DNA of 64,000 nt, taken from NCBI GenBank assembly GCA_963978905.1, contig OZ022260.1, positions 43,545,551-43,609,550 of the forward strand, given 5' to 3'. This document shows positions 14,532 through 43,167 of this stretch, piece after piece. Each line of letters starts with the position of its first letter. The first letter of the stretch is position 1. Both the position numbers and the translations under genes were made by a program. The DNA comes from Trichostrongylus colubriformis (Eukaryota > Nematoda > Chromadorea > Rhabditida > Trichostrongylidae). The notes beneath the pieces are model-generated. The model saw only the letters and a list, made by a program, of their open reading frames with translations, was not told the DNA's origin and did not search any database.

Positions 14532-14755
14532 GGGTCAAATAAAGTCGGGGGGGAGACGCAATTTTGCGTCGACGTCAAAGCTCCTTTCCTTCCCTAGGCT
14601 TAGGCTAAAATTGATATCCCCTTCTCCTACATGAAAAAGCATCTGTCAGAGCATAGGTTTCATCTGCTTTAACCTAAGCCTAGGGAGGGAAAGAAGCTTT
14701 GACGTAGGTGAAACGTCGACGCAAAATTGCGTCTCCCCCCGACTTTATTTGACCC
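14532..14755. repeat. MITE family 1, copy A
   Basis: Complete element of 224 bp. It begins GGGTCAAATAAAGTCGGGGG and ends with the inverse CCCCCGACTTTATTTGACCC. The inner arms pair almost throughout (GACGCAATTTTGCGTC is itself palindromic). It is flanked by a perfect 8-bp direct repeat CAGATATA (14524-14531 and 14756-14763), the target duplication length of hAT-type transposons. It has no coding capacity, so it is non-autonomous. Confidence 0.9.
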
Positions 14756-14997
14756 CAGATATATCTTACCGCATCTCTAATAAAAAAAAATAAATGCAAA
14801 AACACGAGCCACATCATATAGATAAGCGATCGATGTGACGTACAAACACCTCCTTCGTGTAATTGCGTACCGCAAGCGGTCACCGTATCATATGCACGAA
14901 TGTACTACGAATGTATGTACTATGATGAAGCGCTACTCGAGTGTCATTGTTTCCTTGCCAGTGTCGCCATTCGTGAAACTGTATGTATATATTTCCT

Positions 14998-15246
14998 GGG
15001 TCAAATAAAGTCGGGGGGGGGGGGGGGGAGACGCAACTTTGCGTCAACGTCGAAGCTCCTTTCCCTCCCTAGGCTTAGGCTAAAATTGATATTCACTTCT
15101 TTCACATGAAAAAGCATCTCTCAAAGATAGGTCTCATCTGCTTTAGCCTAAGCCTAGGGAGGGAAAGAAGCTTTGACGTTGGTGAAAATCTGACGCAAAG
15201 TTGCGTCTCCCCCCCCCCCCCCCCGACTCCCGACTTTATTTGACCC
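14998..15246. repeat. MITE family 1, copy B
   Basis: Element of 249 bp with the same ends as copy A and expanded G and C homopolymers next to both ends. It is flanked by TATTTCCT on the left and TATTTCTT on the right, an 8-bp target duplication with one mismatch. It lies only 242 bp from copy A. Confidence 0.9.
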
Positions 15247-17569
15247 TATTTCTTCGATCTCTGTACTGTTGTTGGCCATACCTCTCTTTTGAATTGAAGT
15301 TGCTCCAGCACTCGTAGAGTAAACGGCCGTTAGCACCAGGATAGGCTAAGAAAAAGCTGCGACGTTACATCGATGGTTATTTAACGATTCGAACGAATTG
15401 CAGCACAGCTATCTTTCTACGTTTCATAGCAAATTGCGAAGCTACTAACAGTCAACATATTTGCAAAGAATGCGCAATGAATGTCGCTGGCGCGGTTCAC
15501 AGTTCGCCAGAAGGGGGTAATTTTGGCTTACGGTAAAACAGACGTAGTGTGGACGAGTTTAAGTGGCCGCCATTGCACAAACTCGCCAATTGGACGCCTT
15601 GGCATGGTGCCAAAAGAAGGTGTTTCTATTATAAATCTGTTTTTTCCTTTACTTTTTACTTTGTTCTTTCTTATATTGTTTCTAGATGTACTTACATGAA
15701 TGCTAATGTAGTTGGGAATGGCCACTCCACTGCGCTGGGAGTCAGGTGCACAACTAACGTTGGCCCACGGCCCGTCTCCTACAGCGGACAACTCGGAATG
15801 GATGCGCTGATGCGAATGGGATGCGAATACACACCGCAGCGTCGCGCTTTTGAGACCGGGTTTTTTCGCCTATTATCGCTTCTAACATTGAGTGTTCGTT
15901 ACAAAATGCTCATTTCTTTGCATCTTCCTCTTGTTTCGGACCCCCTTCCGGTTCCTTTAATGGTATGTAGTAATGACAATGGGGTCATGTAACCGCCTCG
16001 AAAAGAATATCGCAATCAATGCATAAGGAAGTAGTGTACACACAAACACCCACAGTCACTGAATTTCTAAGACGTCTTGGCGCGCTCACCAGGAACCCTA
16101 GTGTTTTCGGTAACTTATGATCGCCTGAAGCAGTTCAATATTCATTTCTCGTTCTTTGCAGCTGTTGATGAAAAAGGTTTTCAGAAAGTGTAGCAGAATT
16201 GACTAACAGTAGGCAGAGTATCAGTCTGGTCATTCATCCTACTCTTGTACTGGAGCTTCACTCAAAAAATAGAGGGAAATCGTCTTAATTAACCATCTTC
16301 GAACTGACTGTGTCCTTGACGAATCATCAATTTTTCAGAGTCTCTAAGAGTAATGAAACACTTTTGTGCGTAACTAATACCTTTATGCGTAGAGCACTGC
16401 AATCGCCTATTGCACGTTAACGCGTTACTGGGTAGAAGGAATAATATCAATCCAACATGTAATAGTCGAAATCCGATTTGTACGTGCGACAGTTTCGACT
16501 GTTGCTGTGTGTGAGCTTACCGCATATACTATACTTCACTGCAATTCCCTGAATTCTGTTTTATGCTTTTCCATGCGAAGCTTTTTCTATAGGATGAAAC
16601 CTATTCGTATATTTTTGCATTCTGATTGTTGCCAGCTTTTAAGTTGGTTATATTGACGTTTCATTCTGTGACGTTCATTCTTATAGGTGAATGTACCATT
16701 TCAGCCTAGAAAGCGGTTTATTCACTTCCGTCTGTTCAGCAGCTCGCTACAATAATTTTAAACTGATTTTTTTGTTATAAAAATTGATTTCCATATGGAA
16801 CCGTTGCTCCCGTTATATTTTACTACTTACTTTCGATCATACTTGTGTCGTTTTTTTAAGATGACTTTTTCTGTTGTTTTTACCCCAATTCATTTCCTAG
16901 TGGAGCCCTTCCTCAGTTATACACACATTAGAAGCGTCCTTTTTCCCTTTCAAGTGATTTCGGGCTGACCATGTGATGCGCGAAAGTGCAAGACCTTCAT
17001 TTTTCTAGATGGTTCTTTTAATAACCACTTCATGCGCTTCGATTCTCATTGCCGAGTTTTTGTAATGTCCGACGTCGTTTTCCCTCCGGTTACCGATCGA
17101 TACGGGAGCAGCGTGATGTTTATATTTCCACCGCTCAACTACCCATCGCTCTCCAGCAAAAAATGTTTAGCTTCATCACGTCTTATTCGTCTTACTTTCC
17201 TATCACATGGGCTAATTGTAGTATTTTGCCTCTGGCGGTTGACGATAGAAGGAAAGTCCTTCTGGGACTTGCTTTCGCAAAATGAGTCCTGGTGAATGGC
17301 ATTTCTGCTGTTTTAGCGAGGCGTGTGTGTCCAGTGTCGCTATTGTAACCATTACATAATTATTAGTGTCAAAAAGGCTGAACATATTGAAATAACTACA
17401 GTGCAGCATTTGACTTGGTGGCGTGGTACGGAAAGCAAACAGTGTGTATGTGTGTGTGCGTGTGATTCTTTGCTTCGGTATTTCCTCATTTATTCTTCCT
17501 TTGACAGTTTGGATCTCCATAGTCTTTTGTCTAGAACAGTGACGGTCCCGTAACAATTTGTATTAATAG

Positions 17570-17990
17570 GTTGTGCGGAACATAGTGGAGCATTGCGCTG
17601 CTGGTAGACTTGCAAGGTGTGCTGTGGTAGGAGTTCTTGGGGTGGATGATAGACTGTTTCAGCAAATGTCTACTCAAAGCAGATTATGAATCTCGATGTG
17701 ACCACCCGATTAAGCTATCGAAGGGGAAAGGTCGTTCTTCTCTACGACACGCCTGGGCCAATGCTACGTCACTTGCCGCCATTGGAGCTGGAATGGCTAC
17801 GAACGGTGCTTTACCCACCGTACTGTCACTACCTGGTCCTTTCGATTTCCAGTTACTTAGAAATCACCTGCCTGAAGAATTTGCAAACATATCGCGGCTG
17901 AACTACCCGAGTTTTTGAAATCCGACCCACGCAGTTGAAAGAGACAATCAGAGATCATGCCAAGAAAATGAAAAGGTCGTTGACGCTCGT
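17570..17990 (+). pseudogene. Possible frame-broken SMG-8-like fragment
   Basis: Tentative. From an acceptor at 17569, one frame reads ARCAVVGVLGVDDRLFQQM, similar to the start of the SMG8 GTPase-like domain. After a one-base frame change near 17,680 a second frame reads GKVVLLYDTPGPMLRHLPP, then YPPYCHYLVLSISSYLEITC. After an in-frame TGA at 17,899-17,901 it continues QLKETIRDHAKKMKR. The order and the Cys-His pair resemble SMG8, a regulator of SMG1 kinase in nonsense-mediated decay. The rest of this large protein is absent before idha-1 starts at 18,253. It could be a decayed partial copy, an unresolved real gene with assembly errors, or chance. Confidence 0.28.
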
Positions 17991-18252
17991 ATAAATTTAC
18001 ACTGTGTATAAATTGCTGAAAAAATAGTGGTGTAAAATTAGATTTCTAGTGCGGTGTAGGATTTTCTGGGGGCTTAATTTGAAATTCGATGGTTCGAGGT
18101 AACCGCAGTTACTGTTTTCCCTGTCTTTCATAAAATCCTCTTTCATTGTAGCTGCCTCTGCACCGGCATCGTGATGATATATCCCGTGATCCTAACACTC
18201 AGCATTATAACACGCGAAAAGTTTTATTTGATTTCTTCATCTCAACAGAAAG

Positions 18253-21200
18253 ATGCTGGCGAAATGTTTGGGAAAGGTCGGTGCAATCTCTCAAATGGGG
18301 TCCCGTGGTTTGTCCACCGATGTAAGTCAGCTGATTACTGTTACGTCCTCTTCATTCAGCACACTTCAAATTGCTACTTTTCATTTTAGGTACGACGTGT
18401 AGTGCTCATTCCAGGTGATGGTATAGGTCCAGAAATTTCCAAATCCGTTCAGGAAATTTTTGAGGTAAGTTGCAGTATCCACCTTTTTCTCTTTTTTCTA
18501 ATTGGTTTGTGTTATAGTGATTCTGCTGTCTAATTTAAGGCAGCTAAAACTCCAATAGAATGGGATCCTGTAGATGTGACGCCAGTCAAGGGAAGAGATG
18601 GGGTTTTCCGAATTCCGTCGCGGTGTATTGAATTGATGCACACGAATAAGGTATGGTTGTGACTTTCCTGTTTTTACTACGAGTTTATACGTGTCTTATT
18701 CGATTGTGTTCGACATTGCCTAGTCGGTCTTTGGTAAAGTCATTGAAAAATGTCCTCATTTCGAGTGGATAGGCTCGGGTTAAGGCACGGCTTCCATAAT
18801 CTGTCGATTGAGTATTCCAAGATTAACATGAGTTCGTGTTAAGAAGAAGTGCCGGGGGTTTTAGCCAGGTTGACGACCGCTTAAAATGTAAGGAGAGAGT
18901 ACAAAAGTTATAAAGATTATGAATTAAACTGTGACTCAAAATCTATGGTGTTACCTGCGCCCTCTTCTTCCTGACGAAGGTATAGTGCCAAGAGCACATC
19001 AATGAAGACTTCCCATCGCAGGTGACGATCGATTCTCATCATACTGGCCGAACGCGAGGTACTCGTTACAAAAAACCCGCTCGAATGAATCGAATTTCTG
19101 ACATTTGACTTTAGGAAAGTGAGAGGTGATTTGCCCCATTACACCACTTACGCGCGCTAGATGCTTTTCTTTCATGCATTAGTCATGACCTAAAAGCGTA
19201 GAAGTTCTTGGTTTTCAGAACAATACTGCGATTTTGGTTTGGTTCACTTTAATATACACACGTTATTGTTTTTTTTTTTTGAAGGGATAAGGTTCCTGTT
19301 AGCGTGTAGTACTCGTGTCGCATCTTATACTTGCAGGGTGTCCTGTGTATCAGTATCGTGAAACATTGCAGTTTTTTCCTTTTATGATGATGCCGAATTT
19401 GTTATGAATTACTTTATTGCGTAGAGTTTGCTATAGAGGCCACTATTTCGGACTTTCGAGTTCTTTTGGTTTTCAGGTTGGTCTTAAAGGTCCTCTTGAA
19501 ACTCCAATTGGCAAGGGACATCGATCCCTCAATCTCGCAGTTCGCAAGTGAGTCGATTCTTACGTAGTGAAGCTTCAGTATGCTCTCTGGTGGGGTCTTG
19601 TTGTGATTGTGATATTGGTCGGTTTAGTTGGAAAATTGTCAACGGTCATGGTAACATTTTAGAGAGTTCAATCTTTACGCAAACGTCCGTCCATGTCGGT
19701 CACTTGAGGGACACAAGACCCTTTATGACAATGTTGATGTGGTAACCATTCGCGAGAATACAGAGGGAGAGTATTCAGGTATTGAGCACGAGGTGAGCCT
19801 TTGGAACTTGGTTTTCAGACAGTGAAGCGTTAGAATGCTAGTTGGCCATTCGGATAGATCAAGATTCTCAGTCATTCGGCAGGTTCTTCCAAATTATCCA
19901 ATTTTTGATTCGTCCCTGTTCAACCAGCACAACTTAGTCTGTACGCTGGATGCACCATGAGCTTCGCTTTTTAAAATCTGCTTCGTGCTATCGTTGACTA
20001 GAAAGTGTTTCTTTGTTATCATAGATAGTTCCTGGTGTTGTGCAGTCGATAAAATTGATCACCGAGGATGCGTCCCGTCGTGTCGCGAAGTACGCTTTTG
20101 AGTATGCCCGGCAAAACTCACGAAAAACCGTGACTGCAGTCCACAAAGGTGTGTTGCCCCTCCTATGCGGTTTTTGTTTTTTGCAAACTTTTAATCATTT
20201 TGTGATTTTAGCTAATATCATGCGTATGTCCGATGGGTTATTCTTGCACATTTGCCGTGAACAAGCAGCAGAGTATCCTGATATCAAATTCAAGGTGAGG
20301 AACGATGGTTTACACTCTAGCCACCCCGGAAAGGAAGGATCAGCGTCATACGTAAAATGCACTACTCCTTGTTCCTTTGGTGGTCCCTCTTCATTCTTCG
20401 ATCTTTACACAAATTCCTGAAGTTCACACGTAATTGGAAATTTACACAAAATTTTTAAGGAGTCTTATCTTGACACTGTTTGCTTGAATATGGTGCAAGA
20501 TCCAAGTCAATACGATGTTCTCGTTATGCCAAATCTTTATGGCGATATATTGTCCGACTTGTGTGCAGGTTTGGTGGGAGGACTTGGAGTTACACCGTCT
20601 GGAAACATCGGAGAGGACGCTGCTGTGTTCGAGTAAGTTATGCACTTCGAATTGCAAAGATGCCCAAACCGGTTTCTCTGTATCGTCAAATTCATTCAAA
20701 TTCGTTGATTTTCAAGAGTGTCAGGGGGTTTCACTTCCGCCAGATATCATTTTGGTACCAGTAATCCCTTTATCATGTGGTACTAGGCATTGTTAGCGCC
20801 ATCACTAAGAAAATGTTCATAGGAATGCGTGGTTTTCGTTATCATCACTGTCGTTCCACTTGTCATATGGTAATAACGTTTTGTCAACAGTTTTATTACT
20901 CATCTCTGAATGAGCTTTCAGATCCGTTCACGGTACGGCTCCTGATATTGCCGGTCAAGACAAAGCCAATCCGACCGCTTTATTGCTATCAGCGGTTATG
21001 ATGCTGCGGTATATGAACATGAATTCGTATGCTCAAAAAATTGAACGTGCCGTGTTCGATTCAATTGCCGACGGAAAAGCAAAGACAGGAGATCTAGGAG
21101 GTTCCTTTCGTTAAAATTTTTATGTTTTTAGATCTAGGAGGTTCCTTTCGTTGTTTTTAGATCTAGGAGGTTCCTTTCGTCTTTGCTTTTTTCACATATG

Positions 21201-21946
21201 GGTGGAACATATTTGCCCATATTGCGCCAGTAACATATTTGCCCCAGTAGGTAGGCGCTCTCGCCTTTATCGGACTTTCGGTATTGTTGAGTTTGATCTA
21301 TAGAGATATTTAAAATTGTTATCGCGTTGATTGAATTTTGAGTTGAAAGTAAGGGTGACCGTGTACCGAGTTGGCGAGTTTCCTGCTTTCCTCGTACCGA
21401 AGTAATGCTTTTATCAAGGGGCATGGCAAGGTAGACGATCACCCAGTTCTTAGTTAAGTTGTGCAATTGCCAGCTTTATGGTGGCAAAATCAGCTTTTTG
21501 CATCTACTAGATAATCAGGATCAACCTTATCGAATTTCTTTCTTGACATTTTGACACGTTCTGTTGGAGCAGTTTTTGAGGAGTTACTGTAGTTTTTTTT
21601 AGTTATGTGGCAAAGTATGGGTTAGTATGAGGGAATAGAATTCATCTTGTTGTTTTGTTGCTATCCTCCCAATACTTCAACTCGTGTGAGATTATTTGGT
21701 CCACCTTTGCTGTTACGCCGACAGTTCTGCTCTAAAGAAGTAATAAGCTGTCCAAAAACTTTTTTGTTACCTTGCCATCATAAGGCAGAATCCTCTCTTC
21801 CACACTTTGCAAGCGCCTTTCCACGCAAAAATACCCTTCACTGTGATCAGATGCCTATTTCAAGTCTTAACCGATTGTTTTCAGGTAGTGGTACATGTTC
21901 ATCGTTCACTGCGGATGTTTGTGCTCGCATTCGAAATATGGACTAG
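18253..21946 (+). CDS. idha-1: Isocitrate dehydrogenase [NAD] subunit alpha, mitochondrial
   Basis: Catalytic alpha subunit of the mitochondrial NAD-dependent isocitrate dehydrogenase (isocitrate to 2-oxoglutarate, TCA cycle). Exons: 18253-18321, 18390-18464, 18540-18650, 19477-19547, 19663-19792, 20025-20148, 20212-20294, 20460-20632, 20922-21100, 21885-21946; total 358 aa, all junctions in frame (human IDH3A is 366 aa). The first exon ([20 protein letters not shown]) is a mitochondrial presequence. Conserved blocks: [79 protein letters not shown] and the C-terminal [28 protein letters not shown] acceptor 4 bases before the ATG suggests trans-splicing. Oddity: the last donor, GGAG|GTTCCT, is non-consensus and is triplicated downstream (see findings). 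Confidence 0.97.
21091..21181 (+). repeat. Triplicated exon-end/donor segment in idha-1 intron 9
   Basis: The 20-mer GATCTAGGAGGTTCCTTTCG occurs three times, at 21091, 21131 and 21160. The first copy is the end of coding exon 9 with its donor. The other two are each preceded by a T-rich AG, so each makes a potential 9-nt exon (ATCTAGGAG) flanked by AG and GT. Confidence 0.9.
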
Positions 21947-21949
21947 ATC

Positions 21950-22258
21950 TGGAAATCACGTTCATGCATGTCTTTTCTCCGTAGTTTTTAGCTGTTTTCA
22001 TCATCTGAGGTTTTCTTTTAGTTTGAAAGAATGTAGTAATAATATCAGGATTCTAGTAGGTTTTTCATTTTTTAGATGCTGAGCATGTTATTACGATTCA
22101 TGACCCCCGGGGCCAGAATAAACTCTATTGTCTGAACACCTTTCCAGTGCAGAAGGCTAGCTATATTTTGGATAACTCGAAATCAATTTTTTGAGTCTTA
22201 GGCATTGATTTGGCTTATTGAAGCGTTTTTAGTGTGTGGTAATGAAGTTTCAAAGTGA
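21950..22258 (+). repeat. Direct duplication, copy 1
   Basis: About 300 bp that recurs at 22,362-22,662 with scattered substitutions and small indels. Shared landmarks are GGAAATCACGTTCATGCATG at the left, TGTAGTAATAATATCAGGAT in the middle, and CCCGGGGCCAGAATAAACTC, which carries the putative idha-1 poly(A) signal. Confidence 0.92.
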
Positions 22259-22361
22259 TAAATTTGTGTGTTTGATATTCGGTCAGAGTAAAGAGCTTGT
22301 CTAAAGAAAGCAGGAAGGGTGTGATCCGTTCAAGATGAAGGTGGTATAAAATATGTATACT

Positions 22362-22662
22362 TGGAAATCACGTTCATGCATGTCTTTCACTGTAGTTTTT
22401 AGCTGCTTTCATCATCTGAGGTTTTCTCATGAGTTTGAGAGAATGTAGTAATAATATCAGGATTCTAGTAGGCTTTTCATTTTTTTCAAATGCTGAGCAT
22501 GTTATTACGATGCCCCGGGGCCAGAATAAACTCTATTATCTAAGCACCTTTCCAGTGTATAAGGGTAGTTATATTTTGGATAAATCGAACCCAATCTTTT
22601 GAGTCTTAGGTATTGATTTGGTTAATTAAAGCGTTTTTCTTGTGTGGTATAAAGTTTGCAAA
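22362..22662 (+). repeat. Direct duplication, copy 2
   Basis: Second copy of the segment at 21,950. The divergence is visible (for example TTTCACTG for TTTTCTCCG and AAATCGAACCC for AACTCGAAATC), so the duplication is not a recent assembly artefact. Copy 1 starts 3 bases after the idha-1 stop codon, so both copies lie in its 3' flank. Confidence 0.92.
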
Positions 22663-22870
22663 ATGAAATGCATGAAAATGCAAAAGCAAAGTTGGACGTA
22701 GACTCATTTTTGGTATGTTAACATATTTTTGAAGGAAATTTCGAAAAAAGATGAGTCTTGGATTTATGCGCATCCATTTCTACAGAGGCGTGATGAAAGG
22801 CCTGGAACAAGAATAGCAAAAGATGGGGTGTGTGCCATTGGGACAGAATGGCTGTGTTTAGCGCGCGAAG

Positions 22871-23010
22871 TTATGGTGCGAGCTACGGTTGCCATACTGG
22901 ATGTATTGGATAAGTCCTGAAGCGATCACACCTAGAATGAGGCGTAGGGCACTGTCATCGCTTCAGGACTCATCAATAGGCGTACATAGCTCGTACCATA
23001 GCGTCCTAGA
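22871..23010. repeat. Inverted repeat, about 140 bp
   Basis: The left arm (around GTTATGGTGCGAGCTACGG, ending AGTCCTGAAGCGAT) is matched in inverse by ATCGCTTCAGGACT, followed by ATAGCTCGTACCATAGCG. The arms are about 50-57 bp with mismatches and one indel, and the loop is about 30 bp. It is likely a small DNA transposon remnant. Confidence 0.7.
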
Positions 23011-23770
23011 CCTAACGCTGCGAAGCGAATTTTTTGTCCTAATGGCATACACCCGCAAAAGATGGCCTTGAGCAAGTACAGAGGATGAAGAGTCGGTTCC
23101 TTCTAACCTTCATATCTTTCTTGAAGAACGTAAGAAGTTAGTGAAGGACAAATTACATTGAGACACTGAAAAACCTCGTGGTCATGAAAACGGTGCATGA
23201 CTTTCGGCAGTCATCTGCTCATTCGATTATGAAGAGAATATACATGCTGCACGATTTATTTATTTATTAATTATTGAATGCATGACAAGGTGCTTAGACA
23301 AGCATGTGTTAGTAACGTAAGCTTAAGCTAGCAACACAAAAATCCTACACAAAAGCCAAATAAGTGAGACCAACGAAGGTTAAAACAGATATCAGTCAAA
23401 GCGAGCCTCCTACCGTGTTTCTTTTTCGTGCAACTGGTCCGCACATCACGATCGAAGATTTCAGATTGATGGTGCAATAGGTACTCGCAGAAAACCATTC
23501 TAGTGCAGGTTAAAGCCGAACGCGACACCAAAAGTCAAGCTCCAGTGTAGATTTATTTAGGCGTAGGGTCACCGTAATTGTCAGAGGTACGCAAATGCAC
23601 GTGTGAGCTACAGCGCCAAAATTACTGTAGTCGGTCGATATACGCAATTACACTAGGGGTTTTTGTGCTGCGTTCAATTCAGTGATGTAGCGTCTAAATT
23701 GCGACAAAGTAGTGTTTAGTTCGATTCTAACATCGTTAACTTGCTTACGTGAAGGTCAGAGTCCCCAAGG

Positions 23771-25260
23771 ATGTCTAGTGGTTTCGTTACGTCGGAGGAA
23801 CTGGAAGAGCAAAGAAAGAAGCGACAAGAAGAATGGGAAAGAGTGAGAAAGCCTGAAGATCCTGTCCGTGGGTTAATTGCATTGTTTCTGCTCAGGAACA
23901 ACTTTTGAATGAGAAAAAGCTGTTTTTTTGCAGAAGCTCCAGAGCCGGAAGTTTGCAACAAGTCTTTATATGAACAACTGAGGGATAATAAGGAGGCTAA
24001 ACAAGCTGAAATTGATGAAGCCAAAAAGTTCAGTGAGTTCTTATTGCAGCTTTTTCAATTATCAGATATTTGGTTTGGAGTTGAATTTTTCCTGTAAGCT
24101 GAACTCCAAATCATTATGCACATATACGTTGTAGTATGTGAACAAATTTTGTTGTTGTTGAGGATCTGATAAACATTCGATTTTAGAAAATATGTTACGC
24201 GGTATAGACGAAGACGAAAGCGATTTCTTGGCTCGAGTAAATGAGTTAAAGTCGGCGGAATTGCGAAAAGCGAAAAAGGTAAGCTCCTTAAGCTTGCTCA
24301 AGTTTCTGTTTAGAAGCGTTGATTGTCGCGGATCTCATGTTTTTTTTTCAGGAAGAAGAGGAAGCTATCAGAGAAGCCGCTCTCGCAAGGAGTAAACAAA
24401 ACCTCGTTGAACCGCTATCGGTATCCCAGTTAAAAGTATTACCGAAAGATGATAAGCCACAAAAGTCCAAGCAGGCAGCTCTATTATCTACTGCGATTAA
24501 GCGGAAGTCGTAAGTTATCTGTGGCTTGTGCCGTGTCCTTTGCCATTGATCTTTACAAATTGCCTCTTTATGTTGTTATTTTCAAGAACGAGCAGTAATG
24601 GTGAAAATTCTGCTGAAAAAATTCAACGTACTGAAGTGACGACGGGCAGCTCTGAGTCAGCTCCACCAGCAGTGTCAGCACTGCGAATTGTCGGCTCCAT
24701 ACCGGGTATTGGCAGTTACGACGCTTCCAGGTACATGCTCTTAGAGATTGAGAGGGCGCTTCAAACAAGTTTTGGGCAAGAGGTGTGATAAATCCCACTG
24801 TTCTCTCCTTTTGGTTCAATGCAATGGTTCTGTTGGGAATGCATACTTTTGTGATGTTGTTTTGTAAGAGTATGTCGCGTATCCATCTGAGCAATCATTT
24901 GTTCTGATATTATGTAACATTTATTCAACACTACCTGCATGTATGCGTTGACCCGCAATCAAGAAACGAGTGACACCTAGAGAATCTAAACAAGGGTATC
25001 ACCCAATAATATAGGTATGCGAAACCCATTCCATTTGTGACCGTGTTTTTCGCGGCTACTCCCTCGAAATGAGCCATCTTTAGCGGTTAACCCTTCTGTG
25101 TCAAATTGTGCGCAACACTGGGTTTCATATGCAGATGTCTTTAAAATATATTAGGCTTTTTAGTGACAGCGCTTCTTCGGATAGTGAAGATGAGGAGGAT
25201 CCATACATTCCTGTTCTGCAAACTACTCGTCCACAGAAAAAGGGTTCTTCTGAGGAATGA
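23771..25260 (+). CDS. PSME3-interacting protein homologue (PSME3IP1/FAM192A/NIP30)
   Basis: Nuclear regulator of the PA28-gamma (PSME3) proteasome activator in other animals. Exons: 23771-23867, 23934-24032, 24187-24278, 24352-24509, 24587-24730, 25164-25260 (TGA); 228 aa, all in frame. The family's N-terminal domain is clear: RKKRQEEWERVRKPEDP, SLYEQLRDNKEAKQAE and FKNMLRGIDEDESDFL align directly with the human protein. The middle is charged and helical. The C-terminus keeps the motif G-[IL]-G-x-Y followed by acidic serines (SSDSEDEEDPYIP), the region that in the human protein is phosphorylated by CK2 and binds PSME3. The cap methyltransferase gene follows 348 bp downstream on the same strand, probably in the same operon. 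Confidence 0.92.
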
Positions 25261-25495
25261 GATTTTGCTCTCTTTCGTAAGTGTTCTACATGCGGGATTG
25301 CAGTCGTGGTTTGCGGCTTTCCTTTATTTGTAGGGTTCATGCGACAGATACCTACCTATCAGTGAAAAGCCTGATTGGTCTGATTGAATCAGAGTTAATG
25401 AGAAACTATCTGAGATGCTTGTATATGGAATGTCTTATGTTACTGATTATTGGAATGTGTTGGCATTTGTTCGCTGTCCGTCAAATAGATGGAAC

Positions 25496-43167
<17,672 letters not shown>

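Larger units (their letters stand above)
14485..18252. other. Repeat-rich intergenic region between LysM gene and idha-1
   Basis: Contains two good MITE family 1 copies, a segment at about 15,706-15,790 with GTAGTTGGGAATGGCC-type sequence that recurs elsewhere in the window, and a doubtful coding fragment at 17.57-17.99 kb. The open frame at 15,549-15,992 runs through this repeated sequence and is not taken as a gene. Two overlapping open frames at 17,032-17,295 look weakly protein-like but match no family I know. Confidence 0.45.
21947..23770. other. Intergenic region between idha-1 and the PSME3IP1 homologue
   Basis: Holds the 300-bp direct duplication and the inverted repeat listed separately. 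An AATAAA at 22,117-22,122, 171 bp after the idha-1 stop, is a plausible poly(A) signal. An open frame at 22,729-22,920 includes DESWIYA, reminiscent of mariner transposases, but nothing else supports a transposase. Confidence 0.5.

Noticed and set aside
14333..14597. Two plus-strand open frames
   Set aside because: They are antisense to the LysM exon and run on into MITE family 1 copy A.
15549..15992. 147-codon open frame on the plus strand
   Set aside because: It runs through a repeated intergenic segment (GTAGTTGGGAATGGCC type), has no domain and no matching splice sites.
17441..17465. TG-rich microsatellite as a possible regulatory repeat
   Set aside because: It is short and imperfect, and such tracts are common; nothing links it to a gene.
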